NCBI GenBank assembly: GCA_947179155.2 | Contig: OX359274.1 | Coordinates: 46,583,564-46,647,563 of the forward strand | Source of the DNA: Hedera helix | Lineage: Eukaryota > Streptophyta > Magnoliopsida > Apiales > Araliaceae | Direction: 5' to 3' | Length of the DNA stretch: 64,000 bases | Part shown: positions 10,888 to 21,036 of the stretch, one piece after another | Position numbering within the stretch: the stretch's first letter is position 1 | How the letters are laid out: every line of letters starts with the position of its first letter | Program-made: the position numbers and the translations under genes | Notes under the pieces: generated by a model | What the model was told of the DNA's origin: nothing | The model's input: the letters and a program-made list of their open reading frames with translations, nothing else | Database searches by the model: none

Positions 10888-13800
10888 ATGGAAGAATCAA
10901 GTGGCGCTATGATTAAATTGACTTCATCTAATTTTTCGATCTGGAAGCCTAGAATGGAAGACATCCTTTACTGTAAGGATTTGTATGACCCATTGGAGCT
11001 TAAGGGAATTAAGCCAACAGATAAATCAGAGGCTGATTGGAAAAAGATGAACAGAAAGACGATCGGTCACATCCGACAGTGGATCGATCAAAGTGTGTTC
11101 CACCATGTTGCGCAGGAAGAGAATGCCAATACTCTTTGGACCAAATTAGAGTCCATGTATGAGAAGAAAAATGCACAAAATAAGACATTTTTGATTCGGA
11201 AGATTGTGAACCTGAAGTACAAAGATGGTAGCAGTGTATCCGAGCATATGAGTGAATTCCAGGGATTAGTGAACCAGTTGTCTACCATGAAGTTGAATCT
11301 TGATGACGAGATTCAAGCATTGTTACTTCTCAGTTCGTTGCCAAACAGTTGGGAAACTTTGGTTGTGTCACTAAGCAATTCAGCTCCAGAAGGAAAGATC
11401 ACAATGCAGATGGTCAAGGATAGCATACATAATGAGGAAACAAGGCGAAAGGAGCAGGGTATGAATTTTGAGACACAGACACTTGTGGCAGAGAATAGGG
11501 GTAGAAGTAATTTCAGGGGATCTCACAAGGGAAACATGAATCGTAGCAAAAGCAGAAATTTCAGAGATCATAGGAGCAAGTCAAAGACCAGAGATGGTGT
11601 TTCATACAGGTGTTTCCACTGTCACAAGGAAGGTCACTACAAAAGAAATTGCAAGATCTGGTTAGAGAAACAGAAAACTGGTGAGCAAGAGAAAGTTGAG
11701 GATAAGAATATTGCAGCTACAGTTACCGAAGATGTTGTGCTTCTATCATTCGGGGAAGAACAATGCTTACATGTTGATCAGAAAATTGATTGGGTTATTG
11801 ATACTGGTGCTTCGTATCATGCTACTCCCAAGAAGGAATTCTTCACGACGTACAAAGCTGGAGACTTTGGGTATGTGAGAATGGGTAACACTGATCAGTC
11901 CAAGATTGTTGGAATTGGTGATGTTTGCATTCAGACAGATGTTGGTTGCATTATTACTTTGAGGAATGTAAGACATGTTCCAGATTTACGCCTCAACTTG
12001 ATTTCTGGTATGGCCTTGGATAGGGAAGGCTATGATAATCACTTCGGTAGCGGAAAGTGGAAGCTTATCAAGGGTGCAATGGTGATTGCAAGAGGTAATG
12101 CTTGTTGTTCATTGTACAAGACTCATGTGAAAATATGTTCTAGTGAGTTGAATGCAGTTGAAGATGAATCTTCACCAAATCTGTGGCATAAAAGGCTTGG
12201 GCACATGAGTGATAAAGGGTTGCAGATGTTAGCAAAGAGGTCTCTCATTCCTTTTGCTAAAGGTACTACTTTAAACACTTGTGATTACTGTTTATTTGGT
12301 AAACAGAATAGAGTTTCTTTTAGTAGCTCTTCTAAAAGAAAATCTAAGTTACTTGAGCTAGTATATTCTGATGTATGTGGTCCCATGGAGGTTGAGTCCG
12401 TAGGTGGCAATAGATATTTTGTAACTTTTATTGATGATGTTTCACGTAAGGTGTGGGTGTATTTGTTGAAAACAAAAGATCAGGTATTCCAGTATTTTCA
12501 GAGTTTTCATGCTATGGTTGAAAGAGAGGCTGGAAAATTATTGAAGTGTCTTCGTAGTGACAACGGAGGAGAATACACTTCAAAGGAGTTTGCGACATAT
12601 TGTGACAAACATGGTATTCGACATGAGCAGACAGTTCCTGGCACCCCACAACATAATGGTGTGGCAGAGAGAATGAACCGCACTATTACTGAGCGAGTCC
12701 GATGCATGATGAGAATGGCTAAGCTGCCTAAGTCATTCTGGAGTGAAGCTGTTCGTACTGCTTGTTACCTGATTAATATATCTCCATCAGCACCGTTGGA
12801 TTTTCAGATTCCAGAGAAGATATGGAGTGACAAGGATTTGTCATATTCTTACTTGAGGGTATTTGGGTGCAAGGCTTTTGCACATATCCCCAAGGAACAA
12901 AGGTCAAAGCTTGATGACAAATCTACTCCATGTGTGTTTGTTGGTTATGGGGATGCAGAGTTTGGGTACAGGTTATGGGATCCAGTTCAGAAGAAATTAT
13001 TCAGAAGCAGAGATGTGGTGTTTCATGAGTATCAGAATTATGAGGATTTTGAAAATGTTACACAACCCAGAGAAGATAGTGTTCCAGACCTCAGCAGGGT
13101 TTCTTCGCCATTACAGAATGCCATAGTTGGAGAAGGGGTTCAGAATGAAGAAGTGAATGATACAGATATGCATAATGATGATGGATCAGATGCAGAGAGT
13201 GTTGAGCAGGGGGAGCAACCCCCTCATCTTAATATTGAAGAACCTCAGCTCAGAAGATCCACGAGAATGAGCATACCATCAGTTAGGTATCCTTCATCTG
13301 AATATCTTTTAGTTGCTGAGGAAGGGGAGCCAGAAAATTTTCAGGAAGTCAAAACTCATAAGGAGAAAAATAATTGGTTGATAGCAATGCGGGATGAGAT
13401 GGATTCTCTGCACAAGAATCACACTTATGATTTGACTACACTTCCGAAGGGCAGGAAAGCATTGAAGAATAAATGGGTGTTCAAGCTGAAAAAGGATGGT
13501 GAAAAACTAGTAAAGTACAAGGCTCGGTTGGTCGTCAAGGGTTTTGCTCAAAAGCAAGGTATTGACTTTGATGAGATTTTTTCTCCAGTTGTAAAGATGA
13601 CTTCGATTCGAGCAGTGTTGGGGTTGGTAGCTAGTATGGATCTTGAGCTTGAGCAACTAGATGTGAAGACTGCCTTCCTTCATGGTGATTTGAAGGAGGA
13701 AATCTACATGGAACAGCCAGAGGGATTTGAGGTTAAAGGGAAAGAACACTTGGTTTGCAGGTTGAAGAAAAGTTTGTACGGCCTGAAACAAGCCCCAAGG

Positions 13801-13997
13801 CAGTGGTACAAGAAATTTGATTCATTCATGGTGGATCAAGGTTACAACAGAACAGTTGCAGATCATTGTGTGTATATGAGAAAATTCTCAGATGGTAACT
13901 TCATTATTCTGTTGCTATATGTAGATGATATGTTGATAGTTGGGCAAAATGCTAACATGATTTGGAAACTCAAGAATGAGTTGTTCAAGTCTTTTGA
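10888..13997 (+). pseudogene. Copia gag-protease-integrase-RT polyprotein, 5' part
   Basis: The 1036 codons before the LTR-A insertion are open. Order of domains: a gag/UBN2 region; the zinc knuckle CX2CX4HX4C with C242, C245, H250 and C255; the aspartic protease motif DTGA at 305-308; a GAG-pre-integrase region (LWHKRLGHMS) and CDYC; the integrase core with D495, D558 and E594 (DX35E); then the reverse transcriptase with YVDDM at 1011-1015. This order (integrase before RT) defines Ty1/copia. Start at the ATG 10888, 50 nt after the LTR. The frame is broken inside the RT domain by LTR-A, where reading runs into LTR sequence and stops at 14071-14073. The rest of the domain continues at 19981. 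Confidence 0.93.
13993..13997. repeat. LTR-A target duplication, left copy (TTTGA)
   Basis: TTTGA here and at 19976-19980 flank LTR-A exactly. The copia reading frame is continuous from 13997 to 19981. Confidence 0.93.
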
Positions 13998-14550
13998 TGT
14001 GACGCCCCCAAATCTAGGCCCACACAGCCCAAACTTGAGTCGTCAAAAGACTACACCAAAATTATTACAATGAAATACAACGTACAACAATACAGTGGAT
14101 AATACAACACAACTAAGTCTTCTTTATTATTGCCACACTATTTTATAACACGTGAAGACTATGATAGCTATCCCCGCACTCTCACTCCATTCCCCGGCTA
14201 GACCCCGTTACGTTCTCATCTCCTGTTGAAAAACAATGGAACGAAAAGAAAGGGTGAGCTCAAATAGCCCAGTAAGAAATATCATGACTAAGATAATGAC
14301 GAATAATTTATCATTAGCCTTCAACAGGTGAGTTCTTGATAGAATACAACAGAATACAAGGTGTATATCAAAAACTGCAGTTAAATTCTTAAACAATGTT
14401 CAGATCAATAATAGCGGCGGAATGAGCAATCTATTAGAAGAATAATGTAGACTATAATGTCCACGCGCTTCTCTTTTTCGTAAAAACATCATCAACTTTT
14501 ATCATCTGAAATACCATTAGTCAAGATAATACAAATTCACAGTTCCTGGT

Positions 14551-14808
14551 CATAATCATGCAAATCAACAGTTCATCTATGCATTACGGGCCAAAGAGAA
14601 CATTCAATATAGCACCAGCGGTCATGATTATACCAGATTCAGCCTTTGGTCATAATCATACCAAACAACAGTTCATCTATGCACTACGGGCCAAAGATAA
14701 CTTTCAATATAACAACAACGGTCATGATTATACCAGATTCAGCCTTTGGTCATAATCATACCAAACAACAGTTCATCTATGCACTACGGGCCAAAGAGAA
14801 CTTTCACC
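14551..14808. repeat. 100-bp tandem repeat, about 2.6 units, in R/U5 of LTR-A
   Basis: Units start at 14551, 14651 and 14751, each with CATAATCAT...CAACAGTTCATCTATGCA and CGGGCCAAAGA. Copied in the right LTR at 17765-18022. LTR-B has only two such units (period about 97 bp). The open frame across it is a product of the repeat, not a gene. Confidence 0.85.
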
Positions 14809-15746
14809 ACGTGCCATAAAAGACACCGAACAGATGTATCGCCTTTAACCTAATATATCGCCTTTAACCTATCATCTGTTCAACAAATATATCACATCTG
14901 TGCCCCCGGCCACAGATATTCACAACAGCTTGATTCTTGATGATTAGTACAAATAATAGTGATACAATTGATGAACAGAAGAAACAGGATAAACAATAAG
15001 TATCGGAAGTTTACTTTGTGCAGATTCAAATAATGTCCAAATTGTCAACATGATGTGGAGTGAAATTTAAAAATGTTATTCAAGATTCTCAGTTCAGAAT
15101 AACGGTTACAGTTCAATAGAAAGATTCAGAAAATAGAAAGGTTCAGTTGAAATAATGAAGTTCAACTATTATGGAACATATAATATTTTCAGGAATTATA
15201 GAAGCAATAGTTCCATAATAAGTTTCGATTCAGGAGTATGAAAGAAAATAATATCCCTTACCGTAGCAAGTTCAAGAGTGTAAAAAAAATGACATTTCTT
15301 ACCTTAACACGTGACTGGATATTGATTTAAATGAGATTGATCAACCTATATATTTATAATAAAATTAGTAATTACAACATGTAAACTTCAAAGTGTATGA
15401 TAACTCATATATTATGAACTATCAAAATTATATATATTTAACATAATTTTTGTAGTATAAATTACCAACTTTAAAATAATATTCCAAAATAAATCTTCCA
15501 AAGAAAGCTTTTAAAAATGAATCTTCTCAAAGAAGAGTCTTCTAAAGGAAGATTTGTGAATACCGTGAAAAATAGGAATTTATGAAATTACTACTCTTTA
15601 ATAAAACACTTACTTGAAAAATTCATGCACTTCTTTTGGCTTTCAAACACTCAAAATAGCCTTACTATGCTCAAAATTCTCTCACAATAAACTTATAGAA
15701 AAATTTATGTATTTTAGATATGATTTTCTTATTCAGCGAAGGGGCC

Positions 15747-15754
15747 TATTTATA
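15747..15754 (-). promoter_or_regulatory. TATA box of LTR-A (left LTR)
   Basis: Minus-strand CTATAAATAGG; TATAAATA on the minus strand. The same box is at 18961-18968 in the right LTR, which would drive the element. It supports the minus orientation given by the PBS and purine tract. Confidence 0.75.
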
Positions 15755-15853
15755 GCAAATGAAGTTACTATGCGTAGCACGCCGGGGAAGGAAAAATTGG
15801 GGGGCTGCGCCTCCCCCCGGCTGCGCAAACGTTTTTAAAAAATTTTCAATACT

Positions 15854-16030
15854 TGCACAGTAACTTTGCACAGTAACTTTAAAATTTTCAAAAAGTGAAC
15901 AGTAATGAACAGTAACTTTTGTCGGTAGTTGAACAGTAACTTCCCCCGAGATGAACAGTGACTTCCGTCAGTGAATAGTAACTTTTCCGGGAATGAATAG
16001 TAAATTCCGGGAGTGAATAGTAACTTTTGA
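15854..16030. repeat. TGAACAGTAACTT motif array in LTR-A U3
   Basis: About ten spaced copies of (T)GAACAGTAACTT and near variants (CACAGTAACTT, TGAATAGTAACTT). They lie 100-280 bp upstream of the minus-strand TATA box. Repeated in the right LTR at 19068-19244. Position and repetition suggest enhancer-like repeats of U3 (inference). Confidence 0.7.
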
Positions 16031-16162
16031 AAAATAAAAATTTTTATTTTTCTTGTGGGTCCAACATATAAAATAAAATAATGCTACAACAATAATGTAA
16101 TAAATACGTTACAGATTATTATTAATTTAATAATATAAATTACAGTATATTTGCAACTGTGA

Positions 16163-16327
16163 CAATTATTAGGTTCAATAATTTTAAAAAAAACAGTGCA
16201 GCAACAATTATTGAGTCAATGATATGAAATACAGTGTAATGACAATTATTGAATCAATAATGCAAAATACTGTGTAGCAACAATAATTGAATTGATAATA
16301 TAAAATATTATGTAGTGACAATTATTG
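16163..16327. repeat. 38-bp periodic CAAT(T/A)ATTG array in LTR-A U3
   Basis: The 9-bp palindrome CAATTATTG or CAATAATTG occurs at 16205, 16243, 16281 and 16319, exactly 38 bp apart. A fifth, degenerate copy is at 16163. Each sits near ATACTGTGTA(G/A). The right LTR repeats this at 19419, 19457, 19495 and 19533. CAATNATTG is the published HD-Zip class I/II binding consensus. Confidence 0.85.
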
Positions 16328-16761
16328 ATGAAATGATGCGTAACAGTTACGGTGTCAATAATATGAGACACTGTGCAATACCGTGTGCTACTGTAGAATA
16401 CCGTGTGCCACAATAAAATACCATAAATTACCGTATGCTACTATTCTTTTATCACCGGTATTTTAACAGTCAACACCGTTGACTATTTTTATTTAAAAAG
16501 GTTACTTCTGTCGTTTTCTATATCCGACAATTATTCCGTTGTGGGCTCCACCAATAATTAGTTATTTCGGCGCCGTCGTACGGCCCGAATATTCCCCGAC
16601 AAAACGAATATTCCCCGACACAAAGAATATTGTCCGACAAAATAAAATTTGCACATAACATCCTTAACTTTCAATTTTGTCAATTTAACCATTTACTGTT
16701 TCAGGAAAAATATATATGAAGAAAAATTAAATTTTGTATTTCATAAATTCGGGGTCTTACA

Positions 16762-17211
16762 ACCTCCCCTCCTTATGAAATTTCGTCCCCGAAATTGACG
16801 TACCGGACATTTCAAAGTTATCCTCCTGATTTCCAGATGCCATACTAAACTGTGGTCACAAAATAATTGTTAGTTCAAACAAACTGACTCATCACTTCAT
16901 GTCCCTATATTCAAATCAACTCATTAGATAATAAAATCTAATTTAGGTGGGACACACTAGTGACTGATTATATTCGTCTCTCCCCTCCTAGTTCTACCCC
17001 AGATCTCCATTAAAGACCATATCCCTAAGCTCTGATACCAACTGTGACTCTCATCCCACCATAGGGACAGCACCTCACAATGGTACCTATCAGTTTGCCA
17101 CCTGTACTATAGGCGTCCCCTACGGAGAGTCTGGCTTCGGTGCATCCCCTTTCCCTAGGAAGTCACCAGCGAGAGGCTCGGGGCTCTTCGTTATATGGCT
17201 CTGATACCAAC
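16762..17211 (-). other. LTR-A interior: purine tract, spacer, two PBS copies
   Basis: 450 bp and non-coding. At the left, ACCTCCCCTCCTT (16762-16774) is the minus-strand polypurine tract, followed by the inverted pair AATTTCG/CGAAATT. GCTCTGATACCAAC, the complement of the iMet primer site plus AC, occurs twice, at 17029-17042 and 17198-17211. The second abuts the LTR and is the functional position. The first is followed by TGTGAC, mimicking an LTR start, with a different 169-bp sequence between. Confidence 0.85.
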
Positions 17212-19975
17212 TGTGACGCCCCCAAATCTAGGCCCACACAGCCCAAACTTGAGTCGTCAAAAGACTACACCAAAATTATTACAATGAAATACAACGTACA
17301 ACAATACAGTGGATAATACAACACAACTAAGTCTTCTTTATTATTGCCACACTATTTTATAACACGTGAAGACTATGATAGCTATCCCCGCACTCTCACT
17401 CCATTCCCCGGCTAGACCCCGTTACGTTCTCATCTCCTGTTGAAAAACAATGGAACGAAAAGAAAGGGTGAGCTCAAATAGCCCAGTAAGAAATATCATG
17501 ACTAAGATAATGACGAATAATTTATCATTAGCCTTCAACAGGTGAGTTCTTGATAGAATACAACAGAATACAAGGTGTATATCAAAAACTGCAGTTAAAT
17601 TCTTAAACAATGTTCAGATCAATAATAGCGGCGGAATGAGCAATCTATTAGAAGAATAATGTAGACTATAATGTCCACGCGCTTCTCTTTTTCGTAAAAA
17701 CATCATCAACTTTTATCATCTGAAATACCATTAGTCAAGATAATACAAATTCACAGTTCCTGGTCATAATCATGCAAATCAACAGTTCATCTATGCATTA
17801 CGGGCCAAAGAGAACATTCAATATAGCACCAGCGGTCATGATTATACCAGATTCAGCCTTTGGTCATAATCATACCAAACAACAGTTCATCTATGCACTA
17901 CGGGCCAAAGATAACTTTCAATATAACAACAACGGTCATGATTATACCAGATTCAGCCTTTGGTCATAATCATACCAAACAACAGTTCATCTATGCACTA
18001 CGGGCCAAAGAGAACTTTCACCACGTGCCATAAAAGACACCGAACAGATGTATCGCCTTTAACCTAATATATCGCCTTTAACCTATCATCTGTTCAACAA
18101 ATATATCACATCTGTGCCCCCGGCCACAGATATTCACAACAGCTTGATTCTTGATGATTAGTACAAATAATAGTGATACAATTGATGAACAGAAGAAACA
18201 GGATAAACAATAAGTATCGGAAGTTTACTTTGTGCAGATTCAAATAATGTCCAAATTGTCAACATGATGTGGAGTGAAATTTAAAAATGTTATTCAAGAT
18301 TCTCAGTTCAGAATAACGGTTACAGTTCAATAGAAAGATTCAGAAAATAGAAAGGTTCAGTTGAAATAATGAAGTTCAACTATTATGGAACATATAATAT
18401 TTTCAGGAATTATAGAAGCAATAGTTCCATAATAAGTTTCGATTCAGGAGTATGAAAGAAAATAATATCCCTTACCGTAGCAAGTTCAAGAGTGTAAAAA
18501 AAATGACATTTCTTACCTTAACACGTGACTGGATATTGATTTAAATGAGATTGATCAACCTATATATTTATAATAAAATTAGTAATTACAACATGTAAAC
18601 TTCAAAGTGTATGATAACTCATATATTATGAACTATCAAAATTATATATATTTAACATAATTTTTGTAGTATAAAATACCAACTTTAAAATAATATTCCA
18701 AAATAAATCTTCCAAAGAAAGCTTTTAAAAATGAATCTTCTCAAAGAAGAGTCTTCTAAAGGAAGATTTGTGAATACCGTGAAAAATAGGAATTTATGAA
18801 ATTACTACTCTTTAATAAAACACTTACTTGAAAAATTCATGCACTCCTTTTGGCTTTCAAACACTCAAAATAGCCTTACTATGCTCAAAATTCTCTCACA
18901 ATAAACTTATAGAAAAATTTATGTATTTTAGATATGATTTTCTTATTCAGCGAAGGGGCCTATTTATAGCAAATGAAGTTACTATGCGTAGCACGCCGGG
19001 GAAGGAAAAATTGGGGGGCTGCGCCTCCCCCCGGCTGCGCAAACGTTTTTAAAAAATTTTCAATACTTGCACAGTAACTTTGCACAGTAACTTTAAAATT
19101 TTCAAAAAGTGAACAGTAATGAACAGTAACTTTTGTCGGTAGATGAACAGTAACTTCCCCCGAGATGAACAGTGACTTCCGTCAGTGAATAGTAACTTTT
19201 CCGGGAATGAATAGTAAATTCCGGGAGTGAATAGTAACTTTTGAAAAATAAAAATTTTTATTTTTCCTGTGGGTCCAACATATAAAATAAAATAATGCTA
19301 CAACAATAATGTAATAAATACGTTACAGATTATTATTAATTTAATAATATAAATTACAGTATATTTGCAACTGTGACAATTATTAGGTTCAATAATTTTA
19401 AAAAAAACAGTGCAGCAACAATTATTGAGTCAATGATATGAAATACAGTGTAATGACAATTATTGAATCAATAATGCAAAATACTGTGTAGCAACAATAA
19501 TTGAATTGATAATATAAAATATTATGTAGTGACAATTATTGATGAAATGATGCGTAACAGTTACGGTGTCAATAATATGAGATACTGTGCAATACCGTGT
19601 GCTACTGTAGAATACCGTGTGCCACAATAAAATACCATAAATTACCGTATGCTACTATTCTTTTATCACCGGTATTTTAACAGTCAACACCGTTGACTAT
19701 TTTTATTTAAAAAGGTTACTTCTGTCGTTTTCTATATCCGACAATTATTCCGTTGTGGGCTCCACCAATAATTAGTTATTTCGGCGCCGTCGTACGGCCC
19801 GAATATTCCCCGACAAAACGAATATTCCCCGACACAAAGAATATTGTCCGACAAAATAAAATTTGCACATAACATCCTTAACTTTCAATTTTGTCAATTT
19901 AACCATTTACTGTTTCAGGAAAAATCTATATGAAGAAAAATTAAATTTTGTATTTCATAAATTCGGGGTCTTACA
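17212..19975 (-). repeat. LTR-A, right LTR (5' LTR in element orientation)
   Basis: Same 2764 bp as the left copy, with about six scattered substitutions seen by eye (for example A/T at the AAATTACC versus AAAATACC site). It carries the TATA box at 18961-18968, which would start transcription towards lower coordinates. Confidence 0.92.
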
Positions 19976-19980
19976 TTTGA

Positions 19981-20863
19981 TATGAAGGACTTAGGCCCGG
20001 CTAAGCAAATTTTGGGCATGAAGATTGTTCGTGACAAAAAAGCCAAGAGGTTGTGGTTATCACAGGAAAAATATGTTGAACGGGTGCTTGCAAGGTTCAA
20101 CATGGGTGATGCTAAGCCTGTTAGCACACCACTAGCCAGTCATTTCAAGTTGACAAAGCGTATGTGTCCTTCTACTAAGGAAGGAAGATATGATATGGCA
20201 GCAGTTCCCTACTCCTCTGCTGTAGGGAGTCTAATGTATGCGATGGTTTGTACGCGGCCAGATATAGCTCATGCAGTTGGTGTTATGAGCAGGTATTTAT
20301 CAAATCCTGGTAGAGAACATTGGGAAGCAGTTAAGTGGATTCTCAGATACTTGAAAGTTACTTCTAATTTGTGTTTGGGTTTTGGTGGTTTGAATTCAGT
20401 CTTGGAGGGTTTTACAGATGCAGACATGGCAGGTTCTGAAGAGAAGAAGTCTACTTCGGGGTATTTGTTTACTTTTGCAGGGGGAGCTGTGTCATGGTAG
20501 TCCAAATTGCAGAAGTGTGTTGCTTTGTCTACAACTGAGTCAGAATACATTGCTACGACGGAAGCAGGCAAAGAGATGTTATGGTTAAAACGGTTTCTCC
20601 AAGAGTTGGGTTTGACACAGGATGAGTATGTGGTTTATTGTGATAGTCAGAGTGCAATTGACTTGACAAAGAATGCTACTTACCATTGTCGTACCAAGCA
20701 CATTGATGTTCGTTATCACTGGCTTCGAGAAGTGATGGAAAAGGAATTGATGAAAATAAAGAAAGTTCATACTGATGAAAATCCCGCAGACATGTTGACA
20801 AAGGTTGTGACTCGTGATAAACTCGAGGTTTGTAAGGAGTTGGTCGGGATGGATTCTAAGTGA
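19981..20863 (+). pseudogene. Copia RT end and RNase H, with in-frame TAG
   Basis: It continues the RT domain in the frame left at 13997 (SFD-MKDLGPAKQILGMK). Next comes the copia RNase H region: GFTDADMAGSEEKKSTSGY, then ALSTTESEYIA, YCDSQSAIDL, and KHIDVRYHWLRE near the end. The polyprotein ends at the TGA 20861-20863, giving about 1330 codons overall without LTR-A. At 20498-20500 the codon after SW is TAG, where copia relatives usually have CAG (Q). So this copy carries a nonsense change independent of the LTR-A insertion. Both sides of the stop keep family-typical sequence. Confidence 0.9.
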
Positions 20864-20897
20864 CGGAGTTACGGTGGAAGTCTCCTCTCATGGATTT

Positions 20898-20908
20898 GGA
20901 GGGGGAGA
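20898..20908 (+). promoter_or_regulatory. Copia polypurine tract
   Basis: GGAGGGGGAGA directly before the 3' LTR, which starts with TGTTAGG at 20910. Confidence 0.85.
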
Positions 20909-20909
20909 T

Positions 20910-21036
20910 TGTTAGGAATAACTATCCAAATCCAATAAGGAATATAACCTTTAATCCGCGTGGGCTCCGCGTGTGTTGCTTGCTGGTTGTTTGTTTTCAA
21001 ATCCAATATGAAATTGGATAGTAACAAGGAAGTATA
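20910..21036 (+). repeat. Copia 3' LTR, first part
   Basis: Matches 10223-10349 of the 5' LTR, then is cut by LTR-B after GTATA (21032-21036). Confidence 0.92.

Larger units (their letters stand above)
13998..16761 (-). repeat. LTR-A, left LTR (3' LTR in element orientation)
   Basis: Read on the minus strand: U3 from 16761 down to the TATA box at 15747-15754, then R/U5 to 13998. It contains a three-unit 100-bp tandem repeat (14551-14808), a GC-rich hairpin (15799-15818), a TGAACAGTAACTT array (15854-16030), a 38-bp periodic array (16163-16327) and three GAATATTCCCCGACA units (about 16587-16645). Confidence 0.92.
13998..19975 (-). mobile_element. LTR-A: non-autonomous LTR retroelement with 2764-bp LTRs and 450-bp interior
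   Basis: Two LTRs (13998-16761 and 17212-19975) have exactly equal length and keep a constant 3214-bp offset at every anchor checked. I noticed only about six substitutions between them. The ends are TGTGACGCCCCC and GGGGTCTTACA. Orientation is minus. The reverse complement of the tRNA-iMet PBS (GCTCTGATACCA) abuts the right LTR. A pyrimidine run ACCTCCCCTCCTT, which is a purine tract on the minus strand, abuts the left LTR. A minus-strand TATA box lies in each LTR. Flanking TSD is TTTGA. The 450-bp interior has no coding capacity, so the machinery must come from another element. By class this is LARD/TRIM-like, but the LTR-to-interior ratio is extreme. Confidence 0.92.

Noticed and set aside
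14558..14755. Open frame repeated in both LTR-A LTRs
   Set aside because: It is made by the 100-bp tandem repeat, which keeps the frame open. No domain, and it opposes the element's orientation.
15614..15838. 74-codon frame with basic C terminus in LTR-A
   Set aside because: It lies over the minus-strand promoter and GC hairpin and exists only because the LTR is duplicated. No homology recognised.
14001..19975. Intron or gene-fragment interpretation of the copia interruption
   Set aside because: Exact 5-bp TSDs, LTRs, PBS and purine tract show a nested retroelement.
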